DNA of 64,000 bases. Source: Bacteroidota bacterium. GTDB lineage: Bacteria; Bacteroidota; Bacteroidia; Sphingobacteriales; Sphingobacteriaceae. A model generated the notes under the pieces. It saw only the letters and a program-made list of their open reading frames with translations. It did no database searches and was not told the origin of the DNA. Location: assembly GCA_013288685.1 (NCBI GenBank), contig JABDBM010000014.1, positions 1-64,000 on the forward strand, in the 5' to 3' direction. Positions 25,056 through 33,412 of this stretch are shown in pieces. Position 1 is the stretch's first letter, and each line of letters opens with the position of its first letter. Made by a program: the position numbers and the translations under genes.

Positions 25056-26082
25056 AAGATTTTATCGCCCTGTCTGCCCCTTGTCTTTCAACCATCCATC
25101 CGGGATATTCTTTGGTTAATGCGCTAACATCATCCAGTTTTTTCAAATCATCGGCTGATAGCTCAACGGTTGTTGATTTGATGTTGGCGTTCAATTGATC
25201 TGCATTTTTAGCGCCGATAATGGTGCTGGTGATGCCTTTTTGCAATCGCACCCAAGCCAAAGCTATTTCGGCTACCGATACGTTTTGTGCTTTGCCAATT
25301 TCGGCCATTACATCAATAATATCATACGCTTTAGCTTTGTTAACCGGCGGAAAATCGAATATATCACGGCGCGAATCGCCTGCTTTTTCGGTTGCGCGCG
25401 TGTATTTTCCCGAAAGGAAACCACCTGCCAGCGGGCTCCATGGAAATACAGCCAGGTTTTGGTCAATAGCTACCGGTACAATTTCCCGTTCAATATCCCG
25501 GCTGGATAGGGAATAGTAATATTGCATCCCCACAAATTTGTTCCAGCCATTTTTATCAGCTATCCCTAAAGCTTTCATCACCATCCAGGCCGGCCAATTG
25601 CACACCGCTATGTAACGTACTTTTCCGGTTAATACAATATCATTAAGCGACCGCATTATTTCCTCAACAGGTGTTTTAGGGTCAACGCCATGAACATACA
25701 GTACATCAATATGATCCATCTGTAAACGCTTCAAACTTGCATCAACAGATTGAAAAATATGATAGCGTGACAACCCCACGTTATTTTGCCCCTGGCCCAT
25801 CCGTCCACGTACTTTGGTGGCTATAACCAGTTCATTACGGTCTATGCCCAAATCTTTAATGGATTGGCCCAGCAATGTTTCTGATTCACCGTACGAGTAA
25901 ACATTGGCGGTATCAATAAAGTTAATCCCCGAATCTACAACCACCTTCATCAGGTCGTTTACGCCGTCTTGTTTTATTTTGCCTATGGCTTCCCAGATTC
26001 CACCGCTTCCGCCAAAAGTCATGGTGCCAAAGCATAACTCAGATACCACCAGCCCGGTGTTGCCTAAAAAATTGTATTTCAT
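25054..26082 (-). CDS. Aldo/keto reductase
   Basis: This 342-residue AKR has the tetrad Asp57/Tyr62 (FIDTANVYSYG), Lys90 (VIATKVRGRMG) and His131 (VLYVHGVDP). The cofactor region reads STIIGAKNADQLNANIK. It belongs to the YghZ/Tas-like group and is about 30-40% like the AKR at 12594 by eye in the barrel core, so the two are separate paralogues. There is no signal peptide. The stop codon overlaps the palindrome shared with ltaE. Confidence 0.93.
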   Translation of the reverse strand: MKYNFLGNTGLVVSELCFGTMTFGGSGGIWEAIGKIKQDGVNDLMKVVVDSGINFIDTANVYSYGESETLLGQSIKDLGIDRNELVIATKVRGRMGQGQNNVGLSRYHIFQSVDASLKRLQMDHIDVLYVHGVDPKTPVEEIMRSLNDIVLTGKVRYIAVCNWPAWMVMKALGIADKNGWNKFVGMQYYYSLSSRDIEREIVPVAIDQNLAVFPWSPLAGGFLSGKYTRATEKAGDSRRDIFDFPPVNKAKAYDIIDVMAEIGKAQNVSVAEIALAWVRLQKGITSTIIGAKNADQLNANIKSTTVELSADDLKKLDDVSALTKEYPGWMVERQGADRAIKS

Positions 26083-26317
26083 AAGTTTGATGATTTGTTT
26101 GTGAAGGTAAAATTGGGGCTTTGCTGATTAAACATCGTCAGAAGAGGGTAAAAAGTTGGAAAAGTCTGTGGTGTATGGAAAAACGCCGGCCGTTTTGTAA
26201 AAAATGCCTGCAATGTGCGGCAATCAATGTATGCGCGAAAAAATCAGGACGAAATTTTTGCTCAGTCATGCAACTTTTTTGACTTTTTTTCGATCTTATA
26301 AAAAAGACCTGATCATT

Positions 26318-27551
26318 ATGAAAAAACTGTTCCTCGTATGCTGCATTTGTTTCGCGGCTCTTTTCACAAAAGCACAACAAACTAAAGAACAAACAGATTT
26401 TAACACTTATTCGCAAAGCGCCGAAAAAGAGGCGCATAACGATTATGACAAAAAAGATTATACAACGTCGGTTACCGTAAGTAAAGAATGGTTTACGCGT
26501 TATGAAGCGCTATCCCCGGCCATGAAAAAAGACTTTCAAGGCTATCGGGCCGGTTTTTACTATAACCTGGCCTGCTACGAGGCAATGGCTGGGCAAAAAA
26601 GCGGCCGCTATTGGCGATTTTGAAAATGCAGTCAACACAGGTTACAAGGACTATAAAAATACCCTTGTTGACAGCGACCTTACCAGTTTGCGCAACGACC
26701 CTCAATTTATTGCAGCTTTGGAAAGAATGCGTGAAGTTGGCGATATGGGTTATGTTTTGCAAAAATCCGGACCGTATACTACCGCAGCTGCACCGTCGGT
26801 TATCTTTACTTATCAATCAGCTTCGGCCCCTGAATTGATCGCTTTGAAAAATAAATTCAATCTGGACTCGGTAGCCGGTAACGGCGATGAGATCAGCAAA
26901 TTTAAAAACCTGCTGCATTGGGCCCACAATTCGGTGCGGCACGATGGTAACTCGAGCAACCCGCCATCACGAAATGCTATAGACCTGATTGAAGTTTGCC
27001 AAAAAGAAAACCGGGGTGTGAACTGCCGCATGATGGCAACTATTTTGCGTGACGCTTACCAGGCCGAAGGTTTTGATACCCGCATAGTTACCTGTATGCC
27101 AAAAGATACCCTCGACAACGACTGCCATGTAATAACGGTGGTGTGGTCAAACACACTAAACAAATGGGTTTGGATGGACCCCACATTTAACGCTTATGTA
27201 ACAGACGACAAAGGCAACCTGCTAAATATACAGGAAGTGCGCGAACGGTTGATTAATGGCAGTGCGCTGGTATTAAATGACGATGCCAACTGGAATAATA
27301 AGCAAAAGGAAACCAAAGAATTTTACCTTGGCTATTATATGTCGAAAAACTTGTACTGGCTGAAGTGTTCCACCAAAAGCGAATGGAATATAGAAACCCT
27401 AAAAGACGGTAAGCAATCAGGAGTTGAATATGTTAACCTGTATCCCGGTAGCTTTACTACGCTTCACCAATCAGGCGGTGTTGTACACGGCACAGCCCAG
27501 TACGCAACCAATAACCCTGATTATTTTTGGCAAAAACCTACGGGGAAGTAA
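26318..27551 (+). pseudogene. Secreted transglutaminase-like protein, frameshifted
   Basis: The frame opens at ATG 26318 with a signal peptide (MKKLFLVCCICFAALFTKAQ) and runs to an A6 tract at 26595-26600, then soon stops. The next frame continues from GCG at 26601 (AAAIGDFENAVNTGYKDYKN) to TAA at 27549-27551. Removing one A gives a 410-residue protein. The first part looks TPR-like (YYNLACYEAMAGQK, FENAVNTGYKDY), and the second is a transglutaminase-like domain with Cys in NRGVNCRMMATILRDA, His in NDCHVITVVW and Asp in VWMDPTFNAY. That is the Cys-His-Asp triad of protease-like transglutaminases. Either sequence error or real loss. Confidence 0.75.
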
Positions 27552-27557
27552 GTCTGT

Positions 27558-27752
27558 TAGTTCATAGTTGATGGTTCATAGTTCATGGCCGAAGGTTGGC
27601 TGTTAATTTTACCACAAAGAACACAAAGGTTTCACAAAGGACACAAAGAAAAAAATCTTTGTGTCCTTTGTGCTTTTCTCTTGGTGACCTTTGTGGTAAA
27701 AAGGAAGCGTATCAGTTACGCCAATTTTTACTATGAACTATGATCTATGAAC
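27558..27752. repeat. Nested inverted repeats: GTTCATAGTTCATGG outside, ACCACAAAGGACACAAAG inside (families C and D)
   Basis: The outer arms are TAGTTCATAGTTGATGGTTC (from 27558) and ACTATGAACTATGATCTATG (from 27730). The inner arms, TTTTACCACAAAGAACACAA (from 27607) and the reverse complement ending CCTTTGTGGTAAAA (27701), enclose a third level, CACAAAGGACACAAAGA against TCTTTGTGTCCTTTGTG. It lies between convergent genes. The outer words match 3709-3805. Confidence 0.85.
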
Positions 27753-27756
27753 GAAA

Positions 27757-29235
27757 TTAAAACCTGCGGTTTTTCGCCCATTCCGATTGATGAACCACCT
27801 CGGCTGTTTCGGTAACCTGCGTTTTTTGGTTCAATAACCTTTCCATTACCAGCGCTGCAATAGTCGCTTCATCTTTGGTGCTATTTTGCAATACTCCCGG
27901 CGTGAAATATTTTTTCACAAAATGAGTATCGAAATTACCCGATGTGAAGGCCTCATGCTGCATTACAAACTTGCCAAAACCTAAGGTGGTAGTTATACCT
28001 GTTATCTGGTATTCGTCTATGGCGCGTATCATGCGTTTAATGGCTTCTGTGCGGTCCTTACCATAAGTAACCAGTTTGGCAATCATCGGGTCGTAATAAA
28101 TGGGAATTTCCATGCCCTGTTCAAAGCCATCATCAACCCTAACGCCGGGGCCTTTGGGGGTAATATAGGTTTGGAGGGTGCCGATATCGGGTAAAAAATT
28201 ATTATCGGGGTCTTCGGCATAAACGCGCAGTTCAATCGCGTGGCCCCGTATTTCCAGTTCTTCCTGTTTAAAACTTATGGCTTCGCCGCGGGCAATACGT
28301 ATTTGTTCTTTCACCAGGTCGATGCCAGTTATCAGTTCAGATACCGGGTGTTCCACCTGCAGGCGGGTGTTCATTTCCAGGAAGTAAAAGTTTAGCTGCT
28401 CGTCCATTATAAACTCTACCGTACCAGCGCCGGTATAGCTAACCGAGCGGGCAACATCCACGGCGCACTTCCCCATTTGCTCTCTTATTTGCGGGCTTAG
28501 TACCGATGAGGGAGCCTCTTCAATTACCTTTTGATGGCGGCGTTGTACCGAGCAGTCGCGCTCAAACAAATGCAGTATGTTGCCGTGAGTATCGCCAAGC
28601 ACTTGTATTTCTATATGCCGTGGTGATGAAACGTAGCGTTCAATAAAAACCGATCCATCGCCAAACGCTGATATAGCTTCGGAAACAGCCAACTGCATCT
28701 GCTCTTCAAAATCGTTTGCCGTGTCAACAATTCGCATCCCCTTACCGCCTCCCCCGGCAGCTGCTTTTATTAATATGGGGAAGCCCACTTCAATGGCCCG
28801 CAGTTTGGCTTCATTAACATCGGTTATGGCCTCTTCGGTGCCAGGCACCATTGGAATATTATATTTGAGTGCAGCTGCTTTGGCCGAAAGTTTGTTGCCC
28901 ATTACCTCCATCGCTTCGGGCGATGGACCAATCAATATCAACCCGGCTTCGCGCACCTGGCGTGCAAAAGCCGCGTTTTCGCTGAGAAAGCCGTAACCGG
29001 GATGTATTCCCTCGGCACCTGTTTGGCGGCAGGCATCAATAATTTTATCGCCAACCAGGTACGATTGACTTGACGGCGCAGCGCCAATATAAACCGCCTC
29101 ATCGGCGTAACGTACATGTAAAGCATCCCTGTCGGCTTCAGAATATACCGCCACTGTTTTTATACCCATTTCACGGGCAGAGCGCATCACTCTAAGGGCT
29201 ATTTCGCCGCGGTTGGCAATCAATATCTTTTGCAT
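27757..29235 (-). CDS. accC: Biotin carboxylase subunit of an acyl-CoA carboxylase
   Basis: The 492-residue ATP-grasp enzyme carboxylates the biotin carrier in acetyl- or propionyl-CoA carboxylase. It starts with the Rossmann-like KILIANRGEIALRVMRSARE, and has the glycine loop KAAAGGGGKGMR, the bicarbonate/biotin region ERDCSVQRRHQKVIEEAPS, the catalytic MNTRLQVEHPVSE and the C-terminal RVYAEDP region. It is about 45 residues longer than E. coli AccC, with a polar tail, as seen in propionyl-CoA carboxylase alpha-type subunits of Bacteroidota. No carboxyltransferase or biotin-carrier gene is adjacent, so the cognate acyl-CoA cannot be told from context. Confidence 0.9.
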   Translation of the reverse strand: MQKILIANRGEIALRVMRSAREMGIKTVAVYSEADRDALHVRYADEAVYIGAAPSSQSYLVGDKIIDACRQTGAEGIHPGYGFLSENAAFARQVREAGLILIGPSPEAMEVMGNKLSAKAAALKYNIPMVPGTEEAITDVNEAKLRAIEVGFPILIKAAAGGGGKGMRIVDTANDFEEQMQLAVSEAISAFGDGSVFIERYVSSPRHIEIQVLGDTHGNILHLFERDCSVQRRHQKVIEEAPSSVLSPQIREQMGKCAVDVARSVSYTGAGTVEFIMDEQLNFYFLEMNTRLQVEHPVSELITGIDLVKEQIRIARGEAISFKQEELEIRGHAIELRVYAEDPDNNFLPDIGTLQTYITPKGPGVRVDDGFEQGMEIPIYYDPMIAKLVTYGKDRTEAIKRMIRAIDEYQITGITTTLGFGKFVMQHEAFTSGNFDTHFVKKYFTPGVLQNSTKDEATIAALVMERLLNQKTQVTETAEVVHQSEWAKNRRF

Positions 29236-29316
29236 GGTAACAAATGTAGCAGATTTGTTGAGGTTATTAAGCGCTGTAAATTAAGTATAGTTACTTAAAA
29301 ATTAATAGCGCAAACA

Positions 29317-29351
29317 TTTGCGGAAAACATAAAAATAATAATGTATATTTA
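29317..29351 (+). promoter_or_regulatory. Putative Bacteroidota promoter
   Basis: A TTTG (29317-29320) and a TATATTTA (29344-29351, one mismatch to TAnnTTTG) are 23 bases apart. They lie about 60 bases before the small membrane protein gene. Confidence 0.4.
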
Positions 29352-29412
29352 CGTAACAAAATCAGATACTGTTTGCGTATAAAGCAATAAATATTTAAGA
29401 AAGATCAACAGC

Positions 29413-29604
29413 ATGAGCTTCGTCATTTTATTTGTTAAGATTTTACTTGTCCTTGCGGCGATACTATTTATTGGCGTATTGTTTTTCAGTTTTCTGAAAT
29501 ACTTAAAAAGACAATATTTTCCTAAATGGAAATTCCCTGATTACATCAGTGTAGGCTATGCAGAGTATCTTTACAAAAAGTTTATTAAAAGGAGCATTAA
29601 ATAG
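29413..29604 (+). CDS. Small single-pass membrane protein
   Basis: This 63-residue protein has one strong hydrophobic helix (FVILFVKILLVLAAILFIGV LFFSF) followed by a basic tail with many Tyr, Lys and Arg (YLKRQYFPKWKFPDYISVGY). The basic end suggests the C-terminus faces the cytoplasm. It has its own putative promoter, and the end overlaps the convergent GNAT gene by eight bases. The family is not recognised; the composition supports a real gene, but at this length chance cannot be excluded. Confidence 0.5.
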   Translation: MSFVILFVKILLVLAAILFIGVLFFSFLKYLKRQYFPKWKFPDYISVGYAEYLYKKFIKRSIK

Positions 29605-30118
29605 CTTTTGGCGTGTTGGGTAATACCAATTGCAAAAACTTCAGGTCGAGCCACCGGCCGAATTTATATCCCACTTCTTTAAAATTAGCTACTTCAACAA
29701 AATCAAAAGATTGATGAAGGGCTATGCTTATGTCGTTATCGGCGCTAATACCGGCAATCATAACATGTATATTCATCTCCCCTGCCCTATCAATAAGGGC
29801 CTGCAATAACATTTTGCTAATTCCCTTACCACGATGTCCAATAGCTACATAAACAGATAATTCCACTGTATACCGGTAACAAGGCCAAACCCTGAAATGC
29901 CCAAAAGTGGCAAAGCCGGCCACCTCACCATTAGCATCAGCAATAAATACCGGAAAATTATTATTAATCCTGTCGTTATACCAATCCTGCCGCATTTTTA
30001 AAGTGTGCGGATGATCGCTGTAAACAGCGGTTGTATTAATGATAACATGATTGTAGATGTCGAGAATAGCGGGAAGATCAGCCTCGCTGGCCTTGCGGAT
30101 GATAATGGGGGTTTGCAT
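29597..30118 (-). CDS. GNAT family N-acetyltransferase (phosphinothricin acetyltransferase-like)
   Basis: From ATG 30118 the protein is 173 residues with the order of the Pat/Bar-like GNAT branch: IIIRKASEADLPAILDIYNH, YSDHPHTLKMRQDW, FPVFIADANGEVAGFATFGH, TVELSVYVAIGHRGKGISKM with acetyl-CoA loop GHRGKG, and IHVMIAGISADNDISIALHQ. It transfers acetyl from acetyl-CoA to an amine, possibly methionine sulfoximine or related compounds. An ATG at 30226 would add 36 residues from the terminator region and is rejected. The call is firm at family level only. Confidence 0.9.
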   Translation of the reverse strand: MQTPIIIRKASEADLPAILDIYNHVIINTTAVYSDHPHTLKMRQDWYNDRINNNFPVFIADANGEVAGFATFGHFRVWPCYRYTVELSVYVAIGHRGKGISKMLLQALIDRAGEMNIHVMIAGISADNDISIALHQSFDFVEVANFKEVGYKFGRWLDLKFLQLVLPNTPKAI

Positions 30119-30217
30119 AGCCGTGAATTTAAGAAGCAAGAGTGAAGATAACAAGAAGCAGGAAAAGAACTTCTGGAATTTTGTCTTGATTCTTGTTTCT
30201 TTTCCTCCTGAGTCAAA

Positions 30218-30255
30218 AAAAAACACCCTTTAACAAAAGTTAAAGGGTGTTTTTT
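30218..30255. terminator. Bidirectional rho-independent terminator
   Basis: AAAAAACACCCTTTAAC (30218-30234) and GTTAAAGGGTGTTTTTT (30239-30255) are perfect arms with a four-base loop and A/T tails on both sides. It lies nine bases past the stop codon of the cytochrome gene and upstream of the GNAT gene, so its main target is the cytochrome transcript. Confidence 0.92.
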
Positions 30256-30263
30256 ATGCAATG

Positions 30264-30746
30264 TTATTGTTTTGGCGGAGCGCCCGGACCACCTGGAGGC
30301 GGCGTACCACCGCCCGGAGGAGGGCCGCCCGGACCTTTCATTTCGGGAAGCGTAACTTCGGGGTGCGAATTACCGCGATGACAGGTATAGCAGTTGATGC
30401 CGGTATGCATCATCATTCCAGTCGAGTCCTTTTTAGCTTCAAAATATTTTGCGTTGATTTTGTTCATCATCTTAAACATGTGACGCGCCATTTCTTTTTC
30501 CGGTTTGGTGTCGGCTGCAAAATCAAGACCTTTACCGTCAGCATTAGCTGCATGGCAAAAACCGCAACGCACACCCAGAGACATTGACCATTCGCGCATT
30601 ACACCATGAATTTGCATTTCGGTAATGTTTTTAGGCAATACTTTAATGTTTTTCGGTCCTTCGTCGGGGGCCATCGAGGTAAGGCCCACAAAAGCTACTA
30701 TAGCAGTTAGCGCCACGGTAGCAACAGCTTTTTTATTGATCAGCAT
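30264..30746 (-). CDS. Exported diheme c-type cytochrome (reaction-centre cytochrome-like)
   Basis: The 160-residue protein has an N-terminal membrane/signal segment (VATVALTAIVAFVGLTSMA) and two heme c sites, Cys61-His65 (CGFCH) and Cys119-His123 (CYTCH). Met residues in HMFKMMNKIN and MREWSMSLGV are candidate axial ligands. Spacing and surrounding residues (IHGVMREWSMSLGVRCGFCH, GINCYTCHRG) match the photosynthetic reaction-centre cytochrome c family, which also occurs in non-phototrophic Bacteroidota. The last 25 residues are a Pro/Gly-rich tail. It should sit in the periplasm and carry electrons; partners are not in the window. Confidence 0.87.
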   Translation of the reverse strand: MLINKKAVATVALTAIVAFVGLTSMAPDEGPKNIKVLPKNITEMQIHGVMREWSMSLGVRCGFCHAANADGKGLDFAADTKPEKEMARHMFKMMNKINAKYFEAKKDSTGMMMHTGINCYTCHRGNSHPEVTLPEMKGPGGPPPGGGTPPPGGPGAPPKQ

Positions 30747-30972
30747 ATTGTCATGATTAAGTCATCTAAAGTATAGTATTAAGTTGAATGTTCCAACATT
30801 TTATTCACAAAAAGCATTCTTATTTGTAACTTTTTAGATACAATTACTCAAAAAATCTCACCCTTTTAGGGGGATATTTATCAATTTCGTTCAATTTATA
30901 TAAAAAATGACACCTTGTAAGGCGATAGAGGGCTAATTGCCCCGTCAAAAAAATAAAATAAAATTTGTTTTA

Positions 30973-31008
30973 TTACGAAACAATCGTAGATTTACGAAAT
31001 AATCGTAA
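30973..31008 (+). promoter_or_regulatory. Twin BlaI/MecI-type operator
   Basis: Two adjacent dyads occur: TTACGAAACAATCGTAG (30973-30989) and TTACGAAATAATCGTAA (30992-31008). Each has TACGA facing TCGTA, and their centres are 19 bases apart, close to two helical turns. The second ends six bases before the ATG of the BlaI gene, so a bound repressor would block the operon's own transcription. Confidence 0.75.
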
Positions 31009-31014
31009 TTAATA

Positions 31015-31377
31015 ATGGAGAAGTTATCAAAGCAAGAAGAAGATGCCATGCAGGCAGTGTGGCAATGCGGCAAAGGTTTTATAAAAGATTTCCTGGACCT
31101 GATGGATGAACCCAAACCGCCTTATACCACCCTGGCATCAACCATCAAAAACCTGGAGCGTAAGGATTTTGTAAAAAGTGAGAAAATGGGCAATTCCTTT
31201 CGCTACGCCCCGGCCATTTTGGAGGAAGATTACAAAAAGAAATTTATGAGCGGCTTTGTTAGCGATTACTTTCAAAACTCCTATAAAGACCTGGTTACCT
31301 TTTTTGCTAATGAAAAAAAAATCAGCGCAAGCGAACTAAAAGAGATCATTAAACTAATTGAAAACCCTAAATCATAA
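31015..31377 (+). CDS. BlaI/MecI/CopY family transcriptional repressor
   Basis: The 120-residue winged-helix repressor starts LSKQEEDAMQAVWQCGKGFI. The recognition region reads PPYTTLASTIKNLERKDFVK and is followed by a wing with MGNSFRYAPAI. The C-terminal dimer helices (FVSDYFQNSYKDLVTFFANE) include the family's usual cleavage region. It lies five bases upstream of the M56 membrane peptidase gene, the classic repressor-sensor pair in which the protease inactivates the repressor on a cell-envelope signal. Twin operators directly upstream support autoregulation. Confidence 0.92.
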   Translation: MEKLSKQEEDAMQAVWQCGKGFIKDFLDLMDEPKPPYTTLASTIKNLERKDFVKSEKMGNSFRYAPAILEEDYKKKFMSGFVSDYFQNSYKDLVTFFANEKKISASELKEIIKLIENPKS

Positions 31378-31382
31378 ATGCC

Positions 31383-33276
31383 ATGCCAGCCTTACTTATT
31401 TTTTTGCTGAAGGTTAATGCCGCTCTGCTGCTGTTTTGCGCAGGCTATTACCTGGTGTTAAGGCACCTTACTTTTTACACCTTAAACCGGTTTTATTTGG
31501 TTTCGGCTATTGTGTTTGCCACAGTATATCCTAAAATTAACCTTTCGGATTTCGTACAGCAGCACCAGCAACTGGCCAGGCCAGTCCAGACGCTAGCTTT
31601 TAACTGGCAGCGGCCTGCCGAAGCGCTGATTAAGCCTATAACGCAGCCAAACTATTGGTACTGGGTTGAGCTGGCCTTTTGGGCCGGCGCAGCATTTTTA
31701 GCGGGGCGCTTGTTGATGCAGCTATTTTCGCTGTATAGGCTGTACCAAAACTCGAAACCGGCGCGCTTACATGGCCACGATGTTAGAGTAATTGATGGTT
31801 TGTCGGGCCCGTTTTCGTTTTGGCGAAGCATTTATGTAAACCCCGCCAAACACGATGCAGCCGACCTGAAATCTATTCTACTGCACGAACAGGTGCACGT
31901 AAACGAATGGCACACCTTAGATATATTATTGGCCGAGCTGAGCACCATATTTTACTGGTTTAACCCCGGTATATGGCTCATGAAAAAAGCAGTGCGCGAA
32001 AACATTGAATTTATTACCGACCAAAAAAATATTGAACAAAGGGGTTGACAGCAAGCAATATCAATATAGCCTGGTTAGCGTGAGCTTCGCCTCTTCATCC
32101 AATACAATTGTAAATCATTTTAATATATCAACCATTAAAAAAAGAATCATCATGATGAACGCAAAAAGATCCTCGAAATTTACCCTTACCCGGTACGCAT
32201 TTTTAGTGCCTGCGGTTGTGGCCCTGCTGTTGGTTTTCAGCATATCAAAAGCCGCGCTGGTAACAAAAAGTGCGGGAACCTATAAAGCTATTGTTGCGGC
32301 CATGCACAAAGGTGGGTTAACGGACGATAAAAACATAAATACAGTTACAGCTGCAAATAAAAGGCCGGGGCAGAATGCCCCGTTTCTTACCGCGAGTTCT
32401 TTAAATATACAGTCAAATTTATCGTTAAGCAAAATTGCGGATACCATTAAAAAGGGCGATGTTTTTATCAGTACAAACGAACGCACCGATTCATTAAACT
32501 ATGTAATAAACGGTGTAAAAGTAACCAAAGCCGATTTTAAAGCCCTTGATCCGGATAAGATATATGCAGTTGAATTTATGTCAAGCGAACAGTCGGGCAA
32601 ATTACTTGACCATTTGGATAATGGACACAGCACTTTGTTTATAACCACGGATGATTCGGAAACCGGTAAAAAATTTAAAGAAAAAATTGATGCACTAAAC
32701 GACAATCGATATGTGCTGAGCAGCAAATTGATGACCTTTAAAAATAATTCAACTGTCGCCATAGCCGGAAGCCCCGAAGGATGGGCCTTAAATACAGCCA
32801 GGGGCAGTTATTCTGTAAGCAAGCGTAGCAAAGCGCACACTTTGAAAGCCGACGACATGATTGCTGACAGCGGCGGCTATGCGCCGACGGTGCTGGAATA
32901 TCACGTATCACCGGGTGATTCGTCGCAGGTGTATACTATTTTTGGCCACGGATCAAGTAGCAACACTAAACCTGTAACAGTAAGAGGCAGAAAAGCTCCG
33001 ATGGCTATGGCCTACAGTGTAAAAGGCTTTAAAACAGCGCCGTTTAAAACATACACCAGTACCTGGAGCGGCGACGAGGAAACCAATATCAGCCATCTTT
33101 CTACTAAATTAATTATGATAGACGGCAAGGAGGCAACAGAAAAGGATTTGAAAAAACTATCAGCAGCTGATATCGAAAGCATGAGCGTCAAATCGGGCGA
33201 TGACGTTGCTGAAAAATATGGTGACAAAGCCAAAAATGGTGTTTTATTTATCACCACCAAAAAAGCTTCGAAATAG
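31383..33276 (+). pseudogene. M56 (BlaR1-like) membrane peptidase with C-terminal extension, frameshifted
   Basis: The frame starts at ATG 31383. N-terminal membrane helices (ALLIFLLKVNAALLLFCAGY, ELAFWAGAAFLAGRLLMQLF) and the zinc motif HEQVH at residues 168-172 mark an M56 peptidase. After EFITDQ an A7 tract at 32023-32029 shifts the frame and a stop follows. Dropping one A continues ILNKGVDSKQYQYSLVSVSF, with the fourth membrane helix (FLVPAVVALLLVFSISKAAL) and a periplasmic part to TAG 33276, giving 630 residues. The last 60 residues resemble a TonB-receptor plug end (GDKAKNGVLFITTKK), as seen in Bacteroidota M56 proteins. Either sequence error or real inactivation. Confidence 0.85.
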
Positions 33277-33290
33277 TCTTTTTTGCCTAA

Positions 33291-33365
33291 AGTTGATTGA
33301 GTGAGCAGTTTGTTAATAAGATCAGTTAATAGTTAAGCGGATCGTTAAGGCTCACTCAATCAACT
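33291..33365. repeat. Perfect 16-bp inverted repeat AGTTGATTGAGTGAGC (family H)
   Basis: The arms at 33291-33306 and 33350-33365 are exact reverse complements. The interior holds GTTAATAAGATCAGTTAATA with weaker pairing. It begins 15 bases after the M56 stop. Confidence 0.85.
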
Positions 33366-33412
33366 CCATTTCACCTTTCGTTTTTCCTCAATTTTGTATC
33401 GTAATTATCTAT

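Noticed and set aside
27558..27752. Short repeated words that could suggest a CRISPR array
   Set aside because: The words are inverted and nested, not evenly spaced direct repeats with unique spacers, and no cas gene is present in the window.
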